Below are positions 1-8,217 of a stretch of DNA of 64,000 nt, one piece after another. Every line of letters begins with the position of its first letter. The first letter of the stretch is position 1. Position numbers and translations under genes: made by a program. Origin of the DNA: Candidatus Saccharimonadota bacterium. Lineage in GTDB: Bacteria > Patescibacteriota > Saccharimonadia > Saccharimonadales > Saccharimonadaceae. Below the pieces are notes generated by a model. It saw only the letters and a list, made by a program, of their open reading frames with translations, made no database searches and was not told the origin of the DNA. Location of the stretch: positions 998,671 to 1,062,670 of the forward strand of contig JAUCSD010000001.1 in the NCBI GenBank assembly GCA_030445245.1. The letters are read 5' to 3'.

Positions 1-771
1 TTGATCGATCGAGACAGTGCAAGTATCCGCCTAATTGCCTACAAAGACGGTGGTGTTGAAGTAGAGAATAATATCTCCTCACACGACTTCTTAAATATTG
101 CGATTGATGAATCAACACTAGATAGTGACGCGAAACAGTTAGCTTCATATCTAGAATACGACATAAAACTCGTTCGCCCCCTCCTCGTCCATCTCTACGC
201 GACATTTACACGTAATGATGCCACACTCCTAGAAATCAACCCCCTCATCTACACAACAGAAGGTACTTTAATTTGTGGTGACTGTAAGATGGAGCTCGAC
301 GATGCAGCTCGTTTTCGTCATCCCGAGTGGAATTTTGAAGACAAGCCAAGCGACACTAACTTCGTTTCACTTGATCCAGACGGCTCCATAGCTACTATCG
401 CCAACGGCGCTGGACTGGCTATGGCAACCGTTGATGCCGTAGCAGCCCGCAAGATGAAGCCAGCTAACTTTCTTGATATTGGTGGTGGCGCCAACACCGC
501 AAGCATTCTGATAGCATTCAAACGGATTATGGAATTTAAACGGATTGATGCGATTGTTATCAACATCTTTGCGGGCATTACGCGCTGTGATGAGGTGGCA
601 CGTGCCATTATCGAAGCAAAGAAACAGATCGATTCACTTCCCCCTCTATTTATTAGGTTGGCTGGCACGAACTTCGAAGAAGCCGTTGCCTTACTAGCGG
701 CGGAGAATATAACAACAATGGCTTCGCTCGACGAGTGCCTTGCCGCTGCTAAGGAGGTGACTCATGCGTAA
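1..771 (+). CDS. sucC: Succinate-CoA ligase (ADP-forming) beta subunit, 5'-partial
   Basis: This is the C-terminal part of the beta subunit that, with SucD, interconverts succinyl-CoA and succinate with formation of ATP. About 256 residues are visible against a usual 370-390, so the true start lies left of the window and the TTG at base 1 is only where the reading frame enters. The end of the ATP-grasp domain (residues about 1-100, with the EINPL metal-site motif) is followed by the CoA-ligase domain, with NFLDIGGGA near 155 and NIFAGITRCDEVARAI near 187, both typical of SucC. The gene overlaps sucD by 8 nt, so the two are probably translationally coupled. Family assignment is firm. Why a reduced genome keeps the enzyme is inference; it may serve substrate-level ATP formation. 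Confidence 0.93.
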   Translation: MIDRDSASIRLIAYKDGGVEVENNISSHDFLNIAIDESTLDSDAKQLASYLEYDIKLVRPLLVHLYATFTRNDATLLEINPLIYTTEGTLICGDCKMELDDAARFRHPEWNFEDKPSDTNFVSLDPDGSIATIANGAGLAMATVDAVAARKMKPANFLDIGGGANTASILIAFKRIMEFKRIDAIVINIFAGITRCDEVARAIIEAKKQIDSLPPLFIRLAGTNFEEAVALLAAENITTMASLDECLAAAKEVTHA

Positions 772-1621
772 AGAACTCTTCACTGCTAAAAATGTTATCG
801 TCCAAGGCATTACCGGCTCCCATGGGGCTTTTCATACTGCTACTATGCGAGCTAGCGGAACCCACATAGTAGCTGGTACATCTCCAAATAAGGCCGGCCA
901 GGTCATCGACGGCGTGCCAGTATACGCTACTATTCATGCCATTCAACAAGACCACCAAGTGGACATAAGTGTCATTTTCGTCCCCGCACCTTTTGCTAAA
1001 GATGCCATGATTGAAGCCATCGAAGCAAAAGTTCCCCTTATTATCTGCATTACCGAGGGTGTACCCGTACATGACATGCTCGAGGTGAAAAAACAAGCCG
1101 AGCAGAGTAACGTAACAATCATTGGACCAAACTGTCCCGGGGTGCTTGTACCAGGCATTAATAAATTAGGCATCATTCCGGCGAGCATGGGTACTCCTGG
1201 CAGAGTCGGCATCGTTAGTCGCTCAGGGACACTCACTTATGAGGCAGCCGCGGGCCTAACCGCTCGTGGTATTGGCCAAAGATACATTATCGGTATTGGG
1301 GGTGATCGTATCCAAGGTACTAATTTTATTGATTGTCTGCGACTATTCGAAGAGGACGACGAGGTAAGCTCGATCGTACTTATAGGAGAAATTGGCGGCT
1401 CGTCCGAACAACATGCCGCTGATTACATTAAATCCCATGTCTCAAAGCCGGTATACGCTTACATAGCTGGCCACTCAGCCCCTATCGGTATTCAACTGGG
1501 CCACGCTGGAGCAATCTTAGGGGGTGAGGGCGAGACAGCCGCTTCTAAAACGGAGGCATTACAACAGGCAGGCGTTACGACAAGTATAAGTATCGTTACG
1601 CTCATCGAATCAGTGAAGTGA
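764..1621 (+). CDS. sucD: Succinate-CoA ligase alpha subunit
   Basis: A 285-residue alpha subunit of succinyl-CoA ligase, close to the family's usual 290. It carries an N-terminal CoA-binding Rossmann fold (residues about 1-125, ending in IIGPNCPG) and a ligase domain. The phosphohistidine loop GHAGAIL places the catalytic His at residue 247, matching E. coli His246. The start ATG lies inside the end of sucC, preceded by a GGAGG-like site (AAGGAGGTGACTC). Its TGA stop also supplies the TG of an extended -10 promoter for the next gene. No other TCA-cycle gene is visible nearby. Confidence 0.95.
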   Translation: MRKELFTAKNVIVQGITGSHGAFHTATMRASGTHIVAGTSPNKAGQVIDGVPVYATIHAIQQDHQVDISVIFVPAPFAKDAMIEAIEAKVPLIICITEGVPVHDMLEVKKQAEQSNVTIIGPNCPGVLVPGINKLGIIPASMGTPGRVGIVSRSGTLTYEAAAGLTARGIGQRYIIGIGGDRIQGTNFIDCLRLFEEDDEVSSIVLIGEIGGSSEQHAADYIKSHVSKPVYAYIAGHSAPIGIQLGHAGAILGGEGETAASKTEALQQAGVTTSISIVTLIESVK

Positions 1622-1634
1622 TATACTAATCTCA
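1619..1634 (+). promoter_or_regulatory. Extended -10 promoter giving a leaderless GT2 mRNA
   Basis: TGATATACT (1619-1627) is an extended -10 element. Its TG belongs to the stop codon of sucD. Seven bases separate it from the ATG at 1635, so a start site at normal spacing would fall on or next to the first codon. No ribosome-binding site is visible. Confidence 0.6.
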
Positions 1635-2585
1635 ATGACACATCGTAAAAAAATTAGCTTACTTATACCTGCTTACAATGAGCAAGAAGTGTTACGTCAC
1701 CTATACGAACGCCTTAATAAATTAGCTGGCCAAACACCAGATTATGACTTTGAGTTTCTATTTATTAATGACGGCAGTCGCGATAAAACACTTGATATTA
1801 TTAAAGGGTTCGCCGAAAGTGACCATCGTATTGCGTACGTGAACCTATCGCGTAATTTCGGCAAAGAGACGGCCATGCTCGCAGGTATTGATCACGTCAC
1901 AGGTGACGCCACGGTTATTATTGATGCCGACTTACAAGATCCACCTGAGCTCATTCCACGAATGATCGCTCTTTGGGAAGAAGGATATGATGACGTATAC
2001 GCCAAACGTCGATCACGAGCCGGAGAAAGCTGGTTTAAGAAAGTCACCTCTGAGACTTTTTATAAACTTCTCCAAAAATCAACTAGTATTCCCATTCAGC
2101 GTGACACAGGTGATTTTCGCTTACTGAGTCGTCGCTGTATTGAGGCGCTCCGTCAATTCCGTGAATCACAACGCTATACCAAAGGTATGTTCAGCTGGAT
2201 TGGTTATAAGAAAAAAGAAATACTCTACGATCGTGACCCGCGCGCCGCCGGCGTAACAAAATGGAACTACTTTAAGCTGATAAATTTTGCTATTGATGGC
2301 ATCACGTCTTTTACGACAGCACCGCTTCGTATATCATCTGTACTTGGTATTCTTATATCATTCGCCTCATTTATCTACATACTATTTCTTGTTATTCGTA
2401 CTACCTTTTATGGTAGTGATTTGGCTGGCTACCCATCAATGATGGCGGTCATCCTCTTCCTTGGGGGCATTCAATTACTATCTCTTGGGGTGATCGGTGA
2501 ATATATCGGTCGAATCTTTAACGAAACTAAAAACCGACCATTGTATTTCATAGAGGAGTATCACCAAAGTGGCGATAAAAAATAG
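1635..2585 (+). CDS. Family 2 glycosyltransferase, polyprenyl-phosphate sugar transferase type (GtrB/DPM-like)
   Basis: A 316-residue membrane glycosyltransferase of the DPM1/GtrB/ArnC group, which moves a sugar from a nucleotide to polyprenyl phosphate on the inner face of the membrane. The GT-A domain covers residues 1-about 225: LLIPAYNEQ at the N terminus, FINDGSRD near 49-56, and the metal-binding DADLQDPPE near 97. Two hydrophobic spans near 235-260 and 268-290 anchor it. The end overlaps the GtrA gene by 17 nt, and GtrA-like proteins are the usual partner flippases. The sugar cannot be told from sequence. It has its own apparent leaderless promoter. Confidence 0.9.
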   Translation: MTHRKKISLLIPAYNEQEVLRHLYERLNKLAGQTPDYDFEFLFINDGSRDKTLDIIKGFAESDHRIAYVNLSRNFGKETAMLAGIDHVTGDATVIIDADLQDPPELIPRMIALWEEGYDDVYAKRRSRAGESWFKKVTSETFYKLLQKSTSIPIQRDTGDFRLLSRRCIEALRQFRESQRYTKGMFSWIGYKKKEILYDRDPRAAGVTKWNYFKLINFAIDGITSFTTAPLRISSVLGILISFASFIYILFLVIRTTFYGSDLAGYPSMMAVILFLGGIQLLSLGVIGEYIGRIFNETKNRPLYFIEEYHQSGDKK

Positions 2586-3000
2586 TTCACAAAAGGTTCG
2601 TTTTACAGCCATTGGTGGTATCAATACCGTTATTGATTTCGGCGTTCTTTTCCTATTAAAGTCCCTAGGTCTTCCGGTAATACCCGCCAATATCATCTCA
2701 ACATCATGTGCTTTTTGTTTTAGTTTCTTTGCCAACAGGAAATATACATTTAAAACCAGGAATTCAAACATCAAGCGCGAGATTATTCTCTTTATACTTG
2801 TTACTCTTTTCGGACTCTGGGTATTGCAGGGAATTGGCATCCACTTTATTACTATCGCCCTTTCCAATACACACTGGCCAGATGCCGTCATTCTGCTTGT
2901 CGCAAAATTATGTGCTTCTGTCGCGTCATTAACTTGGAACTATATACTCTACTCACGAGTTGTATTTAAGCAACATGAGCCCCAAGATCAGCCTCAATAA
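2569..3000 (+). CDS. GtrA-family membrane protein, probable lipid-linked sugar flippase
   Basis: A 143-residue integral membrane protein with four predicted hydrophobic segments and the GtrA hallmarks: VRFTAIGGINTVIDF at the N terminus and FFANRKYTFK at about 60. It starts with GTG inside the end of the GT2 gene, behind an AGAGGAG stretch. GtrA proteins are thought to carry polyprenyl-phosphate sugars across the membrane, so this pair likely supplies sugar donors for surface glycan. The family is secure; substrate and direction are inferred. Confidence 0.85.
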   Translation: MAIKNSSQKVRFTAIGGINTVIDFGVLFLLKSLGLPVIPANIISTSCAFCFSFFANRKYTFKTRNSNIKREIILFILVTLFGLWVLQGIGIHFITIALSNTHWPDAVILLVAKLCASVASLTWNYILYSRVVFKQHEPQDQPQ

Positions 3001-3180
3001 CCTGATCCTATAACAATCTTCATCGTTCAATAGCTCAATCAAGTTACCGTGCCAGCCTGATTACATACCGGCTCAACACCCCTCCAAGACAATAATGCTC
3101 ACTCTTAGTAAATTGCACTACACCATACTACTGTAAACAATGCATTATCTGTATCGTTATACCGTATAATAATTAGTAAT

Positions 3181-4275
3181 ATGCACATCGCCATTGATGC
3201 TCGAATCATAAACACCTCTACAGGTCGCTACGTTGAACGACTTATTCACTACCTACAGGAGGTAGATACGACCAATCAGTATACAATTTTAGTCCCTTCT
3301 AAAGATCTAACCTTTATAACTCCAACGAATAAAAATGTCACACTTGTCGCTGCCGATTTTAAAAACTATTCCTTCGCGGAACAAACGAAGTTTAAGACGT
3401 TTCTTGATGAGCTCGACGCTGACTTAGTTCACTTCTGTATGCCTCAGCAACCTCTGTTGTATAAAGGCGCAAAGGTAACCACTATCCATGACCTCAATCT
3501 CTTAAAGACATACAACTCAGACAAGAACTGGTTTGTTTTCCACGCTAAACAATTAGTTGGACGGTATCTTTTTAAACGAATTGCGATAACAAACAAACAT
3601 ATTATCGTGCCGACCAAGTTCGTTAAAAACGAGTATATGAACTACTCTCATATCCCCGAAGAAAAGATAACACAAACCTATGAAGCAACTGATGTCTTTA
3701 TCGATAAACTAACACCCTACAAACATCCGTTTAAAGAATACATTATGTACGTTGGCCAGCAGAGTGATTATAAAAATCTTAAGCGACTAGGCGACGCCCA
3801 CCAAAAATTACTAAAGAATAATCCAGATTTAGGACTTATTTTTGTCGGTCGAAAGACACCAGGCGCACTAAAGAACGAGGCTTACTTTATCAGTAAGGGA
3901 TATAAAAATATCCATTACACTGGTTTTGTCGAAGATTCGCAGCGTGACTGGCTATTTAAAAATGCCCGTGTCTACGTATTTCCTTCACTCATGGAAGGTT
4001 TTGGACTACCAGGCCTTGAAGCTATGGGCCACGGCACACCTGTTGCCAGCAGTAATACTACTTGCCTACCTGAATTATACGAAACGGCTGCACATTATTT
4101 TAATCCACTTGATACCGACGATATGGCACGAGCGATCAATGACATATTGACTGATGAAAAGTTACGAAACTCTTTAATCAAAAAGGGATATAAACAAGTG
4201 AAGAAATATTCATGGGAACGTATGGCCAAACAAACTCACACAGTCTACATGAACGCACTTAAAAAGAGCTCCTAG
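3181..4275 (+). CDS. GT-B glycosyltransferase (family 1/4, mannosyltransferase-like)
   Basis: A 364-residue GT-B glycosyltransferase with two Rossmann-like halves. The C-terminal nucleotide-sugar half has YVGQQSDYKNL near 184, then YVFPSLMEGFGLPGLEAMG around 270, including the EX7E pair typical of family 4. No membrane span or signal is seen, so it acts in the cytoplasm or at the inner face. A TATAAT at 3165-3170 ends only 10 nt before the ATG, so the mRNA probably has almost no leader. The last codons and stop lie in a palindrome shared with the convergent jag gene. It likely contributes to cell-surface glycan with the upstream GT2/GtrA pair. Confidence 0.88.
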   Translation: MHIAIDARIINTSTGRYVERLIHYLQEVDTTNQYTILVPSKDLTFITPTNKNVTLVAADFKNYSFAEQTKFKTFLDELDADLVHFCMPQQPLLYKGAKVTTIHDLNLLKTYNSDKNWFVFHAKQLVGRYLFKRIAITNKHIIVPTKFVKNEYMNYSHIPEEKITQTYEATDVFIDKLTPYKHPFKEYIMYVGQQSDYKNLKRLGDAHQKLLKNNPDLGLIFVGRKTPGALKNEAYFISKGYKNIHYTGFVEDSQRDWLFKNARVYVFPSLMEGFGLPGLEAMGHGTPVASSNTTCLPELYETAAHYFNPLDTDDMARAINDILTDEKLRNSLIKKGYKQVKKYSWERMAKQTHTVYMNALKKSS

Positions 4276-4285
4276 GAGCTCTTTT
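4262..4285. terminator. Perfect 24-bp palindrome, bidirectional terminator containing both stop codons
   Basis: Positions 4262-4285 read identically on both strands: an A4 run, GAGCTCCT, then its mirror AGGAGCTC and a T4 run. It can form a hairpin followed by T residues in both directions. Its CTAG centre (4272-4275) holds the TAG of the rightward glycosyltransferase gene and the TAG of the leftward jag gene. The flanking sequence makes both proteins end in Lys-Ser-Ser. Confidence 0.8.
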
Positions 4286-4733
4286 GTACAATAACGAGGT
4301 GACGATCATATCCTTCACCTTCAGAGAAGGTACGAATATCATCATACTCATCCGCAACGCGGTGTACAACGCGTCGATCGGCGGCATTGAGATCTGCGAT
4401 ATATGAATCACCGGTTCGACGGACTGATTCAATCCATTCACGAGCCTGTTCAGCAACCTTTTCAGCTCTTTGTTTTTTGTAATCAGCAATATCAACATTG
4501 ACTCGCGTAAGTGCCGCTTCTTTATTGCGAAGCGTTGTAGAGATGGTATATTGCAAACTACGAAGCGTATCGGCATTGCGACCGATTAAAATACTATTAA
4601 GGTCGGTAGAGGGGACGGAGAGTTCAATCACATCCTCCTCAAGGCCAGCTTCGACCACTACGTTTACACCAAAGAAAGAAAGGAGGTCCTCAAGATATTT
4701 TTTTGCAAAATCAATTGATTCTTGAGCGTTCAT
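4272..4733 (-). CDS. khpB: KhpB/Jag RNA-binding protein (KH and R3H domains)
   Basis: A 153-residue Jag/KhpB (SpoIIIJ-associated) protein. It has a KH domain at residues about 30-85 with the loop IGRNADTL, and an R3H domain at about 90-150 with the Arg...His spacing in RRTGDSYIADLNAADRRVVH. The longer Firmicutes form has an extra N-terminal Jag_N domain, which is absent here. The protein binds RNA and is linked to cell-wall growth control in Gram-positive bacteria. It starts 1 nt inside the end of yidC (TAATG), so the two are coupled. The position in the rpmH-rnpA-yidC-jag block supports the call. Confidence 0.9.
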   Translation of the reverse strand: MNAQESIDFAKKYLEDLLSFFGVNVVVEAGLEEDVIELSVPSTDLNSILIGRNADTLRSLQYTISTTLRNKEAALTRVNVDIADYKKQRAEKVAEQAREWIESVRRTGDSYIADLNAADRRVVHRVADEYDDIRTFSEGEGYDRHLVIVQKSS

Positions 4734-5695
4734 TACTTACTCGCTTTCTTATTAGTATCCTTAGCTTTGATCTTCGTTACAGTTGTTGTTACTTTGCCCG
4801 TCTGTGCTGTTTTTTCACGAGCCTTGGCGGTTGCCTTTTTGTGAGCTGCTGGACTTACTGATGACTCATCAGCGATCTCATCCATCTCGTTACTATCTTT
4901 CTTGAGAAGGTATGTCTGTTGGCCTACAGCTACAAGGTTTGAAACTGCGTAGTAAAGAGCAAGTGCGCCAGGAACAGTAACCATGATGAAGAACATGAAG
5001 AAAGGAAGTACTTTCATCATCTTACCCATAACAATAGCGTTCATCTCTGACTGATCAGCCTTTTTACCGTCAGCAGCTTCGCTCATAACTTCACGAAGAC
5101 CCTTCTTACTTTCAGCCTGAGGCATCGTCTGTTTGCTCATAAGATACTGAGTACCAGCAGCGATGACAGCAACGATAATTAAAACGATATCAACATGTCC
5201 ATTATGAAACGCTGGCTTTGTAAGATCGACGAGTCCAAGCAGTTTTTCGTTGAACTGATCAGGATGTTCGATTAGGTGTTTGATTGGTCCAATGTTCTCC
5301 AGAAAGTCATAGGTAAACTTGCCAACTTCATCTCGGTGAAGGGTAAAGATCTGAATAACGCGGTAAAGAGCAATGAAGATAGGTAGCTGTACGACCAGAA
5401 TACCGATTGAGCGAAATGGATTGATGCCATGCTTCTTGTAGAGCTCGAGCATCTGCATACTTTCAAGTTGCTTATTACCCTTAGTCTGTCGCTTAATACG
5501 CGCAAGCTCTGGCTGCATTTTTTTCATGGCCTGAGTTTGATGTAGTTGTTTTTTGACAAGCGGGAACAGGGCGAAGCGTACTATTATCGTGAAGAGAATC
5601 AGGCTAATACCAAAATCACCACCAGGAATAATACTGTAAAGGCCAAGTAACAGGTTAAATATTGGCTGCACAATCAAAATGTCGAATATATTCAC
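4733..5695 (-). CDS. yidC: YidC/Oxa1 membrane protein insertase
   Basis: A 320-residue insertase that places proteins in the cytoplasmic membrane with or without SecYEG. The 60KD_IMP core covers residues about 25-260, with five hydrophobic segments and the cytoplasmic hairpin HQTQAMKKMQPELARIKRQT between the first two. The large periplasmic domain of Gram-negative YidC is missing, as in Gram-positive forms. The C-terminal 50 residues are Lys/Ala/Thr rich and likely bind ribosomes. It sits between rnpA and jag in the conserved origin-linked order. Confidence 0.95.
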   Translation of the reverse strand: MNIFDILIVQPIFNLLLGLYSIIPGGDFGISLILFTIIVRFALFPLVKKQLHQTQAMKKMQPELARIKRQTKGNKQLESMQMLELYKKHGINPFRSIGILVVQLPIFIALYRVIQIFTLHRDEVGKFTYDFLENIGPIKHLIEHPDQFNEKLLGLVDLTKPAFHNGHVDIVLIIVAVIAAGTQYLMSKQTMPQAESKKGLREVMSEAADGKKADQSEMNAIVMGKMMKVLPFFMFFIMVTVPGALALYYAVSNLVAVGQQTYLLKKDSNEMDEIADESSVSPAAHKKATAKAREKTAQTGKVTTTVTKIKAKDTNKKASK

Positions 5696-5749
5696 GTCTT
5701 TAAAAACTCCAGAAAACTATTTAGCTTATAGTATAGCAGTTTTAAGTGA

Positions 5750-6097
5750 TTATTTGTAGAGGTCGCCCGCCGTGAACAATTGTTGAACCGTCTCCTGCAG
5801 TTCGGAAGCTGGCAGGGAAATCAGTTCACTCGAAAATACCAAGATTGCAACATCATGGGGAGCTTTGAATTTAGGCAGTTCAAGCCGCACTACCTCATAG
5901 ATACGACGACGAATGCGATTTCGCCCAACCGCGCTCTTATGTACTTTCTTGCTAACCACGACTGCAAATCGAGAATGTTTACGATGAGGATTAGTCACAG
6001 CCTTGACGGTGATGAGGTGCGAACGAACAGCCGTGCCGTTCTTATAAACATAACGCAGACTACCGTGACCATGGAATCGATGTGAAGCTGATAACAT
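5750..6097 (-). CDS. rnpA: Ribonuclease P protein component
   Basis: A 115-residue basic protein that assists RNase P RNA in maturing tRNA 5' ends. The family signature is clear: VVSKKVHKSAVGRNRIRRR around residues 47-66, with the RNR motif. The length is typical. It lies between rpmH and yidC. A TATAAT on the minus strand ends about 12 nt before the ATG, so it can be transcribed separately from rpmH, and a terminator-like hairpin lies between the two genes. Confidence 0.93.
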   Translation of the reverse strand: MLSASHRFHGHGSLRYVYKNGTAVRSHLITVKAVTNPHRKHSRFAVVVSKKVHKSAVGRNRIRRRIYEVVRLELPKFKAPHDVAILVFSSELISLPASELQETVQQLFTAGDLYK

Positions 6098-6120
6098 AAA
6101 TGTGTTTTTATTATACCCTA

Positions 6121-6159
6121 GAAATAAAATACGCCCATCTTACAAAAAGAAGAGCGTAT
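6121..6159 (-). terminator. Hairpin terminator between rpmH and rnpA
   Basis: On the minus strand ATACGC (6154-6159) pairs with GCGTAT (6129-6134), with a further TCTT/AAGA pairing inside, followed by TTTTATTT (6121-6128). It lies directly downstream of rpmH. Confidence 0.55.
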
Positions 6160-6169
6160 CGTTACCGTA

Positions 6170-6307
6170 TTAAACGGTTAGTTGGGCGCGACCCTTAATG
6201 CGGCGTCGCTTAATCACAGCACGGCCAGCTTTTGTGGCAATACGAGCACGAAAACCGTGAGTGCGGGCGCGGTGACGCGTATGTGGTTGGTGAGTTCGTT
6301 TTGGCAT
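6170..6307 (-). CDS. rpmH: 50S ribosomal protein L34
   Basis: A 45-residue very basic protein with the L34 pattern: [19 protein letters not shown] at the N terminus, then [18 protein letters not shown]. The longer reading frame to 6364 is not needed, because the conserved MPKRT start is at 6307. A TACAAT ends 9 nt before this ATG. It heads the minus-strand arm leaving the origin. Confidence 0.95.
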   Translation of the reverse strand: MPKRTHQPHTRHRARTHGFRARIATKAGRAVIKRRRIKGRAQLTV

Positions 6308-6389
6308 ATCTGCACTATTGTACCGAATTTTACGTCTTTTTACAAGATGCGACTTGAAATACACTCCCCTTCGTTTTGTAATATGTAGA

Positions 6390-6510
6390 AGCTATCCACA
6401 CTTATGCATGCGTTATCCACACATTAACAGATTGAGCACGCACCTGTGGATAAATAGCACCCCTATATGCCCTCCTCTTGTTCGGCATTTGTCCTGGTTG
6501 TGGAAAACTT
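6390..6510. other. Probable oriC: DnaA-box cluster between rpmH and dnaA
   Basis: Boxes seen: TATCCACA (6393-6400), a perfect TTATCCACA (6413-6421), its inverse TGTGGATAA (6445-6453) and a weaker TGTGGAAAA (6499-6507). They lie between the divergent rpmH and dnaA genes, the classical site of bacterial oriC. A GC-skew switch here would confirm it. Confidence 0.75.
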
Positions 6511-6577
6511 TCAAGCAATGTATAGTTACTAGTAACAACGTAGAGGTAGCAAAGTCCAAGGGGAGAGGTTTTTAGGT

Positions 6578-7948
6578 ATGCAACACGCATTATGGCAAAG
6601 TGTCTTAGGTGAAATTGAACTCTCTATTTCACATGCTGCCTTCACTACTTGGTTCAAAAATACCGAGCTTATTGATAACAGCAACAACGTCGTAACGATT
6701 GCCGTACCGAACATATTTGCTAAGCGTCAGTTCGAAGTAAAGTTTAATGATCAAATTCGAGCTGTCTTAGAAAAGAATGGTATCTCACCTGAACGCATCA
6801 CATACACCGTCCGAACGACTGGTAAAAAAACGGTTAGCCGTGAAATAATCACAACTCGCGAGACAAGTGTTGATGAGCTCCTTGCTCCAGTTTCACCACA
6901 AGAACGACAAGCCTCTTCTTCAACAATGGGAGTAAGCGGCCTTAATCCTCGATATACATTCTCTAACTTCATTGTGGGATCAAGCAATGATCTCGCCTAC
7001 ACCGCCTGCCAAGCTGTAGCAGCTAATCCCGGCACGAAATACAATCCCCTCTTTTTATACGGAGGCGTTGGGCTTGGTAAGACTCACCTTATGCAGGCTG
7101 TTGGTAATGAAATCGCTACTAACGACCCGAGCGCTCGTATTCTCTACATTAGCTCTGAGACGTTCGTTAAAGAATTCCTTGAGAGCATTAGATTTAAGAA
7201 AAAAGGATTCTCCGATAAGTATCGCAACGTTGACGTATTGATTGTTGATGACATGCAATTTATTGCTGGTAAGGAAAAGACTCAGGAAGAGTTCTTTCAT
7301 ACATTCAATGCCCTTCACCAAACGAACAAACAAATTATCATCAGTAGTGATAAGCCACCTAAAAGCATCCCGACCCTAACGGAGCGTCTACGAAGTCGTT
7401 TTGAATGGGGAATGTCGATCGACATCCAGATGCCTGACTTCGAGACTCGCTGTGCGATTGTTGAAACTAAAGCATCACTTTCCGGCATCGAACTGGGACG
7501 AGAGACGATTGAATATCTTGCAAATAACATTAAAACAAACGTACGTGAACTTGAGGGTGCTTTAAACCAGCTTCTTGCCTACGCCGAGATGCGAGGTGTA
7601 ACGCCCGACATTTCAACAGCCGAGGGCCTTATTGGTAACGTACGTCACTCTCGACCTCAACACGTAACACCAAAACAAATCATTGATAAAACAGCTCGCC
7701 ACTTTCAGATAGAGACGAAAGAGATATGCAGCCCTAAGCGAGATAAGCACATTGTCGTTCCTCGCCAGATTGCTATGTATCTTCTGCGGAGTGAACTTCA
7801 CCTTAGCTTTCCTAAGATCGCCGGTGAACTAGGGCGTAAAGATCATACGACTGCTATCCACTCTGTAGAGAAAATAGAAAAGGCTATCAAGCTTGATTTC
7901 ATGATCAGAGAGCAAGTTGCAGAAATTCGAGAGAAACTATATGCCTAA
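6578..7948 (+). CDS. dnaA: Chromosomal replication initiator DnaA
   Basis: A 456-residue DnaA with the usual four domains: N-terminal domain I (1-80), a short linker, the AAA+ domain (about 125-340) and the DNA-binding domain IV (about 360-456). The Walker A motif GGVGLGKT is at 162-169 and Walker B LIVDDMQF at about 221-228. The signature RKDHTTAIHSVEKI near the C terminus contacts DnaA boxes. The start ATG follows a GGGGAGAGG stretch. It binds the boxes on both sides of its own gene to open the origin. Confidence 0.98.
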   Translation: MQHALWQSVLGEIELSISHAAFTTWFKNTELIDNSNNVVTIAVPNIFAKRQFEVKFNDQIRAVLEKNGISPERITYTVRTTGKKTVSREIITTRETSVDELLAPVSPQERQASSSTMGVSGLNPRYTFSNFIVGSSNDLAYTACQAVAANPGTKYNPLFLYGGVGLGKTHLMQAVGNEIATNDPSARILYISSETFVKEFLESIRFKKKGFSDKYRNVDVLIVDDMQFIAGKEKTQEEFFHTFNALHQTNKQIIISSDKPPKSIPTLTERLRSRFEWGMSIDIQMPDFETRCAIVETKASLSGIELGRETIEYLANNIKTNVRELEGALNQLLAYAEMRGVTPDISTAEGLIGNVRHSRPQHVTPKQIIDKTARHFQIETKEICSPKRDKHIVVPRQIAMYLLRSELHLSFPKIAGELGRKDHTTAIHSVEKIEKAIKLDFMIREQVAEIREKLYA

Positions 7949-8217
7949 TAACTGTGGACAATCTGTGGGTAGCTCATGGGTAAACAGGCGAACAGTTCGT
8001 GCATACTCGTCCCCACCTATACATATATTGAGACTTGCAGGAGCATACCTACGTGTACAACTGTCACTTTCGCCCAAGTTATACATTTCTTTTACCCCGT
8101 ACCTTTCCCCAACTAAATTGTCCATTCTACCTCTGATCGAACACTATTTGTACCCAGTTTCCACAGTGCCTATTATTAACCCCAACCAGATAAATTAAAA
8201 GAAAGGTAATAACAATA
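7949..8217. other. dnaA-dnaN intergenic region with DnaA-box-like sites
   Basis: This 269-bp gap holds TGTGGACAA (7953-7961), a TGTGGGTAG-like copy a few bases on, and TTTCCACAG (8158-8166), all near matches to the DnaA box. A pyrimidine-rich stretch lies between. No gene is supported here. It may be a second origin lobe, as in bacteria with bipartite origins. The dnaN ribosome-binding site AAAGAAAGG closes the region. Confidence 0.5.
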
